Made by a program: the position numbers and the translations under genes. DNA of 64,000 bases from NCBI RefSeq assembly GCF_000018045.1, contig NC_009792.1:2852001-2916000 (forward strand), written 5' to 3'. Source of the DNA: Citrobacter koseri ATCC BAA-895. GTDB lineage: Bacteria > Pseudomonadota > Gammaproteobacteria > Enterobacterales > Enterobacteriaceae. Positions 25,239 through 32,803 of the stretch are shown here, piece by piece; position 1 is the stretch's first letter; each line of letters begins with the position of its first letter. The notes under the pieces are model-generated. The model was not told the DNA's origin. It saw only the letters and a program-made list of their open reading frames with translations, and ran no database searches.

Positions 25239-25250
25239 GGCTAAAATAGT

Positions 25251-25910
25251 ATGAAACATCACCTCTCATGTCTCAGCGGAGACACGATAAAAGCGATATT
25301 TTTAGTGTGTCTGGCCGTTGGCGTCGTCGGGATGTCCTACGGATCGCTGGCGATGGCCTACGGCTTCCCGATTTGGGTGCCGTTTGTACTCTCCATTTTT
25401 GTCCTGGCGGGGGCGTCCGAATTTATGTTTATCGGCATTGTCGCCAGCGGCGGGAACCCACTGGCCGCCGCCGCTGCCGGTTTGCTGGTGAATGCCCGCC
25501 ATATTCCATTCGGCGTAACGGTACGTGAACTGGTAGGCACCCGCGCCGCCAGCTTTCTGGGCTGCCATATCATGAATGATGAAAGCGTCGTCTTTGGTCT
25601 GTCGCAAAAAACACGGCAACAGCGCAAAGCCGCCTACTGGCTGTGCGGCGCGGGCGTCGCAATTTTTTGGCCGCTGGGCGCACTGCTTGGCGCGATGGTC
25701 GGCAAACTGCTCCCGGCACCGGAAACCATCGGTCTGGATGCGGTATTTCCCGCCATTTTATTGGCGTTAGTGATCCCGGCGTTCAGGAATCGCACCACGC
25801 TGATCCGCGCCTGTAGCGGCGCCGGGCTGTCGCTTGCCGCTGCCCCCTTCGCACCGGTCGGGTTGCCGGTACTGCTCTCTCTGCTTGGCTTACTGACGAG
25901 GAAAAAATAA
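25251..25910 (+). CDS. azlC: AzlC-family transporter, large subunit
   Basis: 219 residues with several transmembrane segments. AzlC (branched-chain amino acid exporter, YgaZ-like) family; GGNPLAAAAAGLLVNARHIPFG around residues 62-83 is the signature region. Works with the small AzlD partner to export branched-chain amino acids or analogues. The stop overlaps the azlD ATG by one base (TAATG). It is divergent from its probable regulator. Relatives YgaZH export L-valine; the substrate here is inferred. Confidence 0.88.
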   Translation: MKHHLSCLSGDTIKAIFLVCLAVGVVGMSYGSLAMAYGFPIWVPFVLSIFVLAGASEFMFIGIVASGGNPLAAAAAGLLVNARHIPFGVTVRELVGTRAASFLGCHIMNDESVVFGLSQKTRQQRKAAYWLCGAGVAIFWPLGALLGAMVGKLLPAPETIGLDAVFPAILLALVIPAFRNRTTLIRACSGAGLSLAAAPFAPVGLPVLLSLLGLLTRKK

Positions 25911-26233
25911 TGGGCAACATGACGCTGTTTATCGTCGGTATTGCTGTGTTATCGGCAGGCACCTATCTGATGCGTCTTGGCGGAGCAAAGCTCGGCAACC
26001 GGCTGGCGCTCTCCGAACGTTCTCAGGCGCTATTGTCGGATGCGGCAACGGTATTGCTGTTTTCAGTGGCGCTGGCAACCACGTTTTATGAAGGCGAACA
26101 TTTTGCCGGAATGGCGCGGGTACTGGGCGTCGCGTTCGCTGTTTTCCTGGCGTGGCGCAAAATGCCGCTGATTGTGGTGATTATCGCTGCGGCGGTGGTG
26201 ACAGCGCTGCTAAGGCTGGCGGGTATGCACTAA
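25910..26233 (+). CDS. azlD: AzlD-family transporter, small subunit
   Basis: 107 residues, four hydrophobic segments, with the family motif TYLMRLGG near the N-terminus. Partner of AzlC, translationally coupled. A bidirectional terminator lies about 45 bp downstream. Confidence 0.88.
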   Translation: MGNMTLFIVGIAVLSAGTYLMRLGGAKLGNRLALSERSQALLSDAATVLLFSVALATTFYEGEHFAGMARVLGVAFAVFLAWRKMPLIVVIIAAAVVTALLRLAGMH

Positions 26234-26276
26234 ATATGAGGCATTTATCGGAATAGTAAAACAGTAAACGCAGAAA

Positions 26277-26304
26277 CGAAAAAAGCGCCCTGAAGGCGCT
26301 CTTT
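26277..26304. terminator. Bidirectional terminator between azlD and the DUF1471 gene
   Basis: AGCGCC-CTGAA-GGCGCT flanked by an A run on the left and CTTTC on the right; stronger for the minus-strand gene. Confidence 0.75.
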
Positions 26305-26321
26305 CGACAGTTTTGAATCAC

Positions 26322-26534
26322 TTATTTCAGCAGTTCAGCGGTCATATGCACGCGGTTACCGGAGTATGCGGAAGTGATTTTGTAATCACTGGCGCCAGCC
26401 TGCTGAGCCTGAGCGGCGATTTTTGCTTCTGCGCTTTCCAGAGTAGAGCCCGTCGCGGTAACAGACTGAGCGGCGAAAGAACCGAAAGAAGTAGCGAGAG
26501 CGATAACTGCGACAAAAGTTTTGATGCTTTTCAT
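26322..26534 (-). CDS. Small periplasmic DUF1471 (YdgH/BhsA-like) protein
   Basis: 70 residues. N-terminal Sec signal (cleavage after SFAA, about residue 22). The mature part of about 48 residues holds a short DUF1471 fold (SAEAKIAAQAQQAGASDYKI). This paralogous family, with many copies in enterics (BhsA, McbA, YhcN and others), is linked to stress resistance and biofilm, but the exact function of this member is unknown. A ribosome-binding site AAAGGGTTTATATC precedes the ATG, and a terminator follows. Confidence 0.85.
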   Translation of the reverse strand: MKSIKTFVAVIALATSFGSFAAQSVTATGSTLESAEAKIAAQAQQAGASDYKITSAYSGNRVHMTAELLK

Positions 26535-26662
26535 GATATAAACCCTTTAACTTAGTTGTTTTAATAAGGCACCGTGCCTTGATGTGATAAATAATAGGCC
26601 GGTATTCGAACAACTAAAAGCGGAAGGATTTGCTATTCTTTTTCAAATTTACTGAATAAAAC

Positions 26663-27505
26663 TCAACCTGTCATCAAACGCCGTGGATGCGTATAAATTG
26701 TCGCCTTGCCCGGCTTGCAAAAGCCCACCAGCGTCAGGTTACAGCGCTCAGCCACGTCAACCGCTAACGTGGTGGCAGCGGAGACGGCAAACAGGATTTC
26801 AACGCCGCACATCGCCGATTTCTGCACCATTTCATAGCTGGCGCGACTGGAGACCAGCACCGCGCCCTGCTGCCAGATTTCGCCTTCCGTCGCCCGGCGC
26901 CCCAGCAGTTTATCCAGCGCGACATGGCGACCGACATCTTCATGCCCGCCCGCTAATTCACCGGACGGCATCGCCCACGCCGCCGCGTGAGTACAGCCGG
27001 TAAGCTGACCGACCGGTTGAAAATCAGACAGATGCTTCAACGCGCGATCAAGATTCGCCAGGTCAAAGGTTTGGGTAAACGGGAGCGGCGTAATGGGTTT
27101 GCCGATGTCATTCAGTTGCTCCACGCCGCAAACGCCGCAGCCGGTACGCCCGGCCAGGGCGCGACGACGTTCTTTCAGCCCCATAAAGCGGCGGCTGGAA
27201 AGCTCAATCTGCACTTCAAGGCCGTTGCAGGAAGGAACGACGTCCATGCCATAAATATCCTGCGGACATTCAATAATGCCTTCCGACAGTGAAAAACCGA
27301 TCGCGAATTGTTCCAGATCTTTCGGCGTGGTCATCATCACCACATGGGAAATGCCGTTATAGACCAGCGCGACAGGAACTTCCGTCGCCAGCATATCCGG
27401 TTTTGATTGCGTCAGGCACCCGCGCGTCCAGACGGCATGAGAAACAGCGCCCTCCGGGGATAAATTTTGATGGTCAGACAAAGCAGCTTCCTGGTATGGA
27501 CTCAC
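26663..27505 (-). CDS. fdhD: Formate dehydrogenase sulfurtransferase FdhD
   Basis: 280 residues. Transfers sulfur from IscS to the molybdenum cofactor before its insertion into formate dehydrogenases. The catalytic loop GRTGCGVCGVEQL carries the two essential cysteines. The core EVPVALVYNGISHVVMM onward is very conserved, while the first 40 or so residues are poorly conserved in the family, so the exact start is uncertain. It normally neighbours fdoG; here a fimbrial operon of about 4.6 kb plus its upstream region lies between them. Confidence 0.96.
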   Translation of the reverse strand: MSPYQEAALSDHQNLSPEGAVSHAVWTRGCLTQSKPDMLATEVPVALVYNGISHVVMMTTPKDLEQFAIGFSLSEGIIECPQDIYGMDVVPSCNGLEVQIELSSRRFMGLKERRRALAGRTGCGVCGVEQLNDIGKPITPLPFTQTFDLANLDRALKHLSDFQPVGQLTGCTHAAAWAMPSGELAGGHEDVGRHVALDKLLGRRATEGEIWQQGAVLVSSRASYEMVQKSAMCGVEILFAVSAATTLAVDVAERCNLTLVGFCKPGKATIYTHPRRLMTG

Positions 27506-27631
27506 GATAAGAGAGATTGCGTTCAGGCAGGATGAGAGCGCCTTTGCGCATTTAACTGCGGTTATTGTCCTCCATTATTTTTGTGAGGTCAAAACCGGGG
27601 CAAAACCGCCCCGGTCGGCAGGATGAGAACG

Positions 27632-28222
27632 CTAGTTAGCCGCGAGAGCGTCAAACGACACGGTGTAGGTTTCTTCCAGATCCTGCGTATTGCTGGTCTG
27701 GAAAGCTTTATCGGCAAGATAAGTGGTGATCATCAGTGTTGCAACCCACTGTTTTCCTGCCACTTCCTGGCCGTTTACCGCAGCAGCGGACATATCCGGC
27801 AACAGCGTCATTTCCGCAGCGCCACCCGATACCTGCGCCGCGCCCCGGGGAACCGAAGCCAACTGAACGGGAGCGTTATCGACTCTGGCATTTTTCATTT
27901 TAATCGACATCGCGCCGTTGTCAGAAAACCGCCAGGCCTGCCCCTGCCGGGCGGGGCCATCCACAAAGAGCCGAATTTTATGTTCATCAGTACAGATGAC
28001 GGAGACCTGTAACTCCCGGGTGACGGAGGCATAACCGTGATACATATTCCCGGCGTATTCGGTGCTCCCCTCCCTCATATCCTCCCTGCGGAACCGCCCA
28101 TAGTCGACCTGTTTTGTCGAAGATAAAATCTGACAGTCGCCTTCTTCCGCCAGTGCGGATGGCACATTCCCACACAAGAAACCCGCCAGTAATACAGGCA
28201 TAAAAACGCTAAGGTGTTTCAT
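27632..28222 (-). CDS. Fimbrial tip/minor subunit or adhesin (last gene of fimbrial operon)
   Basis: 196 residues from the ATG of MKHLSVFMPVLLAGFL; ATGs 7 and 10 codons upstream are alternatives. Sec signal cleaved near ALA-EEG (about residue 23). The mature protein has two early cysteines (GDCQIL and VSVICTDE) as in pilin-fold domains, and ends in a beta-strand-like TYTVSFDALAA. Its place after the usher, size and signal peptide suggest a minor or tip subunit or adhesin. I recognise no named family. Confidence 0.65.
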   Translation of the reverse strand: MKHLSVFMPVLLAGFLCGNVPSALAEEGDCQILSSTKQVDYGRFRREDMREGSTEYAGNMYHGYASVTRELQVSVICTDEHKIRLFVDGPARQGQAWRFSDNGAMSIKMKNARVDNAPVQLASVPRGAAQVSGGAAEMTLLPDMSAAAVNGQEVAGKQWVATLMITTYLADKAFQTSNTQDLEETYTVSFDALAAN

Positions 28223-28307
28223 GGAGCCAGCTCCCTGTTTCATTAGAGACATTTCCCTTTTATCTCCTCGTAGAATTTCTGCGGATCGGCTTCCGGCAGG
28301 GTGTAGT

Positions 28308-30659
28308 TCAGTTTGCACCGTCCACCTTCGCATACAGCTGATGGCTTGCTGAGATATCATTCAGGAAGATCAAACCGTCCTCTGGCGCGGAAGTGATGTA
28401 TTCCCCGGCGTCGTTGACAATGGAGACGCCTTTCGGCAACGGAGTACCGTCTGCACGCATGACAGAGAGCAGCACGCGCCGCTGACTCAGCGTGGTGAAT
28501 TGCCATTTCGCGACCGCCCCGTGCGATGCTTTAATCGCCGTCCGGCCATTATTGACGTCAAGATTGCCCGGAAGACTTTGGGTATTAAGTTCCAGCGTAC
28601 TTTCATGGAACGGCGTCAATGACGGGACAACGGCCTGACCCCATTTATCGGTCCAGACGGGCCCGCGCGACGTCACGATTTCGATACCGGCAACAGGCTT
28701 GTCCAGTTGGGTAATGGCATACGTGTCCGCCACCGGATACGGTGAGAAGGTCACGCCATCGTCATGCGCCACAATGCCGCCACTCAATGCGGCAGAGTAG
28801 TTCGTATTGCTGTCGTTATCGCCGCCAGCCGCCACGGACAGCGTGGTATAGTGAAGATTGCTGTTGAGCGAGCTATCCCAGTCGGTAACACTTTCGTCCT
28901 GATCGCGAGACACGCCGACCGTGTATTGGTTGTCGTCATTCAGCGACCCCATCGACCGCGTGCCATAAGAGCTTCTTCCTTCACTCTCGCGATACCACGA
29001 GTTCGTTGAAACACCGGTACGGCCTAACGGAACAGAAACGTTCACGTAGAACATATCGCGATCGCTCTCATCCCCACGACTGATATCCGATTCCCAGTTC
29101 ACGCTGACGCTGAAATATTTATAGGTTTGCGACCAGGAAGAGATAATGCGGCGGCTATTATAGTCGCTGTCCCAGGCCTCATTACGGTAGTAGCCGAGCG
29201 AAAAACGCCCCAGAAGCGTATCCGACCAACTGACCGCGACGTTCGTATCGTATTTCGTTGGGGAGTAATCATCGTCGTCGCTATACAGTTCCTGCATTTC
29301 GCGATAGTCCGCCGTGCCGTAGCTGCCGCCCAGCGAAATCCCCATCCCCCAGGGCAAGGAATACCCAAGATCCAGCGTGGTTTTGTGCCCATCAGTCTGG
29401 CTACGGTTATCGATCGACCCAAGAAACCCGAGCGAGGCATATAAATTCTGTACGGGAACGGTATCCACATTGGCAGAGAAACCATAATAGTGGTTATCTG
29501 CCATCACCATTCCGGCCATGAGATTCATACGATTATTCACTGACCAGCCATCAGACGCCGACACAATCCAGGGCTGCTCAAAATTCGTGTCCATATCTTC
29601 CGCACGCCCCACGGCCAGAGAAAAGCCCGGCGCCCTGCCGACATGGTTGCTACGAAACGTGCTCGCCGATACGGTAAAATGGCTTTCGCTTCCATCGGTC
29701 TCCGTCACCGTGACATTCAGGTCGGTGTTGAGGTTAGCAATGGGTACATCAGTTAAGGTAAAGGGGCCAGCGGGAACAAGCGTTGAATAGATGATCTGCC
29801 CACCCTGGCGAATATCCACGCGCGCCTGAGAATATCTGGCGATCCCCGTCACCTCGACGCCGCTCCCCTCGTTCGGCAGCAGGGTATTATCCGGCATGGC
29901 TTGCACACCGTAGACCGATGGAATACTAAAGCGGCTGTTGGCAACGTTGATTTGCCCGCCCTGCACCATCACGCCATAGTCGGCGAAAGTGCGTTGCGCG
30001 TAGGTATAATACGAGTCGGTTTCTAATTCCTGGTCGCTGCCGTCGCTGACGAATTGCGTGCTGCGCACAATCCAGTCACCCGCATTAAAACCAAGTTCAA
30101 ACGTTGACTGAAAGCGGTCTGAATTATCGCCGTCATATTTATAATGCGTGCCAAACATGGAGTAATTCAGCATTGCGGCATGACCACCGCGAACGTCCGC
30201 GACCTGTCGGTTATTATCTGGATCAATCGCTTCCTGCGGAACAACCAGCGACATTTCTTCTGTTTCAGGCGTAGCGCTAACGGTTGCCGTAGACCAGTAT
30301 TGATGGATCAGCGGGCAGGTTTCTCTTTTTATTTTCGTGATGAGTCCTGCGTTTTCCAGAAATGCTTTATCAATACAGGGCTGCCCTTCCTCATTAAACT
30401 TAACCGACATGACACTGTGTTTCTTGCCATTAATAATAACGGTCACATTATGGACACCAGGAGTGAACCGGGACGCTAAGGAATAATAATCAGCAATCAC
30501 AGGATCGAGACCATTAGATTCTAATGCATCAGTATCAAATACTGCTCTCGCCAACTCCATCGTTCCAGTAGAGGTCGGCATTATTTCCGCCCGTATACTG
30601 AAAGCGATTGCCGTCAGACAAAACACAATAATTCCTTTTTTAGCGGAACCGCGAATCAT
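28308..30659 (-). CDS. Fimbrial outer-membrane usher
   Basis: 783 residues from ATG 30659, supported by GGAG six bases upstream. Signal peptide (about 1-24). The usher has an N-terminal periplasmic domain, a 24-strand barrel region with plug (EVTGIARYSQARVDIRQGGQIIYSTLVPAGPFTLTD is the typical middle segment, about 255-290), and C-terminal domains. It is somewhat shorter than the classical FimD-type ushers of about 830-880 residues. It secretes and assembles subunits delivered by the chaperone. No frameshift or stop is seen. Confidence 0.88.
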   Translation of the reverse strand: MIRGSAKKGIIVFCLTAIAFSIRAEIMPTSTGTMELARAVFDTDALESNGLDPVIADYYSLASRFTPGVHNVTVIINGKKHSVMSVKFNEEGQPCIDKAFLENAGLITKIKRETCPLIHQYWSTATVSATPETEEMSLVVPQEAIDPDNNRQVADVRGGHAAMLNYSMFGTHYKYDGDNSDRFQSTFELGFNAGDWIVRSTQFVSDGSDQELETDSYYTYAQRTFADYGVMVQGGQINVANSRFSIPSVYGVQAMPDNTLLPNEGSGVEVTGIARYSQARVDIRQGGQIIYSTLVPAGPFTLTDVPIANLNTDLNVTVTETDGSESHFTVSASTFRSNHVGRAPGFSLAVGRAEDMDTNFEQPWIVSASDGWSVNNRMNLMAGMVMADNHYYGFSANVDTVPVQNLYASLGFLGSIDNRSQTDGHKTTLDLGYSLPWGMGISLGGSYGTADYREMQELYSDDDDYSPTKYDTNVAVSWSDTLLGRFSLGYYRNEAWDSDYNSRRIISSWSQTYKYFSVSVNWESDISRGDESDRDMFYVNVSVPLGRTGVSTNSWYRESEGRSSYGTRSMGSLNDDNQYTVGVSRDQDESVTDWDSSLNSNLHYTTLSVAAGGDNDSNTNYSAALSGGIVAHDDGVTFSPYPVADTYAITQLDKPVAGIEIVTSRGPVWTDKWGQAVVPSLTPFHESTLELNTQSLPGNLDVNNGRTAIKASHGAVAKWQFTTLSQRRVLLSVMRADGTPLPKGVSIVNDAGEYITSAPEDGLIFLNDISASHQLYAKVDGAN

Positions 30660-30695
30660 AACCACTCCATGTGTTTTACAATAAACTGAGATTAA

Positions 30696-31379
30696 TTATT
30701 TTATTTCTGCGACAAAACTCTTCGCCTTATAGCCATAGCGCGTAGCAGGATACATTTCGATATTTTTATCCAGTGCGGATAATGTGGTCGAGGCATGGGC
30801 ACTTATTGTTTCACCCGGCAGAATATAAGCCTTTGGTAAATCAGCGTGCGCGCCTGATGGCAATAATTTTACTTTCTGCTCCAGACGGATAACATAAGGC
30901 GTTTTATTTTCCACGCTGAGTTTTCCGCCGCGCATATGCCACTGGAGATCTTTCCACGGCTCCATATTCACGTCTAAACCCGAAGGATGAATAATGACGG
31001 GAAGGTTTTGGCTAAAGACCACTTTAACTTTGTTTTTATCCCGTTGCGGGATAGTCGTAAAAATAACGCGCTTCAAATGCTCAACTTTTAACGGCTCCGC
31101 GCTATTTTTAAGAACGAATCGCACACGTTGCGTTTTACCGGCATCAACACGCGTAACGGGTTGCGTGACAATCAGGCCAGGCTGCGGATCGTCTGGAAGA
31201 TTGACGATTTTGGTATACAAGAGCTGGGCATCAGCATCGGTGTTTTTAACATCCATACTGCCGCCTTGCTCTTCTTCATTAATCAGCAGCAGCGACGTGT
31301 CGGGCACCATCCCGGCAGCCAGACAGTTAAATGACGCCAATAAACAGGCGCAGATTAATGTTTTCTTGAAGGAAAGCAT
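30696..31379 (-). CDS. Periplasmic fimbrial chaperone
   Basis: 227 residues with a Sec signal (cleavage near CLAAG, about 22). PapD-like immunoglobulin fold: N-terminal domain with RVDAGKTQRVRFVLKN (F1-G1 region) and C-terminal domain with KLSVENKTPYVIRLEQKV. Escorts subunits through donor-strand complementation. Located between the major subunit and the usher. Confidence 0.87.
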   Translation of the reverse strand: MLSFKKTLICACLLASFNCLAAGMVPDTSLLLINEEEQGGSMDVKNTDADAQLLYTKIVNLPDDPQPGLIVTQPVTRVDAGKTQRVRFVLKNSAEPLKVEHLKRVIFTTIPQRDKNKVKVVFSQNLPVIIHPSGLDVNMEPWKDLQWHMRGGKLSVENKTPYVIRLEQKVKLLPSGAHADLPKAYILPGETISAHASTTLSALDKNIEMYPATRYGYKAKSFVAEIK

Positions 31380-31452
31380 AATATTAGTCCATTAATATTC
31401 ATAACTGCTCCCCATAGTAATATGGGGAGCATCTACGATACGTGCAGTGTAA

Positions 31453-32160
31453 TTACAGGTATACCAGCTCTACGGTGGTTAAGCCGTCAAGCGTCGCTTC
31501 ATCGGTAATTTGCAGATCGTCTGTCGGGTTGATAATCGCGGACACACCGACGTTAAAGTTGACTTTTGTTTGCGGTTCTGGCGCATCAGCCGAGCTTTTA
31601 CCAAAGCTGTAAACCTCGCTGTTATTATTTATGATCTGCATATAGCTGTTGCCTGCTTTTGTTCCCCAGCTAGTGCCGTCATTTGCTGAGAAATAGGCAA
31701 CCAGGTTATCGCCATTGCCGTTAGTCAGCGTTCCTGAATCAATCTGAATACCCAGCGCATATGCCCCAATTTTCTGGCTACCGTACAGCCCCAGGCCAAA
31801 AAGATAATTAGCAGAAGAAATGAAATCAGTCGATGCGAAATTAATGGCATAACCGGTGGTCGGTGCAGAAGCGCTATGCATATCAGTAAAAGAAACGCCG
31901 ACACGCGTATCTTCTTCACAGGTAATGGCGACTGGTACGGTTTTAATGTCAGGCAGCGCGGTTGGCGCAGTTGAATTTAATGACGCCACTTTGATGGTGC
32001 CAAAATCAGCGATACCGCCGCCGCTTGGGAATGACGGAATACAGGAAGCAGGAACAATTTTCCCTGATACTTTAATATCAACGCTCGGTGCCGCCATAAC
32101 GGAAGAAGCCGTCAGCGCCAGCACAGACACCATCAGGCTTTTTTTAAAAAAAACATTCAT
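31453..32160 (-). CDS. DUF1120-type major fimbrial subunit
   Basis: 235 residues, Sec signal (cleavage after VMAA, about 24). The mature protein begins with PSVDIKVSGKIVPASCIPSF and has a second Cys in VAITCEED, giving the disulfide of a pilin domain. The pattern matches DUF1120 pilins, here recognised from memory of the family. First gene of the four-gene fimbrial operon and so probably the major shaft protein. The upstream region is AT-rich and includes a perfect CRP-like site 436 bp away. Confidence 0.82.
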   Translation of the reverse strand: MNVFFKKSLMVSVLALTASSVMAAPSVDIKVSGKIVPASCIPSFPSGGGIADFGTIKVASLNSTAPTALPDIKTVPVAITCEEDTRVGVSFTDMHSASAPTTGYAINFASTDFISSANYLFGLGLYGSQKIGAYALGIQIDSGTLTNGNGDNLVAYFSANDGTSWGTKAGNSYMQIINNNSEVYSFGKSSADAPEPQTKVNFNVGVSAIINPTDDLQITDEATLDGLTTVELVYL

Positions 32161-32803
32161 TTTTATTTCCTTATAAAAGAAGCCACTTTATATAATGATG
32201 ACCTCTGCATATTTCAAAAAATTGACATGACACCAACATACAATATTGGTTGGCGAAATTTATCATTTGTCAAAAAACCATACAATCGAAAGATTATTTT
32301 TAAGAATTTATTCCAGGAAAATCCTCAAAGGAAATCCTTATATACATTCACCAAACATATATAAAGATTCATATAAAAGATTAAATCCCGTTATTGTATA
32401 AATAATAAATATTATCTACCGCCAGAAAAGCCGATCTATCCAGAACTACCGATAAAGAATGCTGATACCTCATCTCTATTTCGAACAACAACACAATTAT
32501 TTAACATAGTGATGATTACGCAGCGAAATTTATTAACTCCAAAGTATTAGTTCCTGCTTTTTCGGTTGCAAAGCTCGTCAGTTATTATGCATCAATGTGA
32601 TAAGCATCACATTTTCATGTTGCCATCATGAAAACTCATTCACTTTTATTTAACCGCAACAGAACACACCTACCAACATTATGGTATCCTGAGTTATATC
32701 CCTCCCGGAACTGAGGGAATGCGCAAATTCTTCCCTTTGCGGCCGGTTTCATTGTGATCCGCAAAGTAAAACTACATAGCAATGTCGAAACAAGGAGCAA
32801 ACC
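32161..32803. other. Long AT-rich region between the fimbrial operon and fdoG
   Basis: 643 bp with no convincing gene. The half next to the fimbrial genes is strongly AT-rich, unlike the backbone, as is common for H-NS-bound promoters of acquired surface genes (inference). The fdoG-proximal part contains a CRP-like palindrome at 32596-32611. Confidence 0.7.
32596..32611. promoter_or_regulatory. Perfect CRP-type palindrome
   Basis: TGTGA-TAAGCA-TCACA matches both CRP half-sites exactly. It is 193 bp before the fdoG ATG and 436 bp before the first fimbrial gene, so either could be the target. Confidence 0.65.

Noticed and set aside
32222..32244. TTGACA...TACAAT as a promoter in the fimbrial upstream region
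   Set aside because: The spacing is only 11 bp and it points away from the fimbrial operon.
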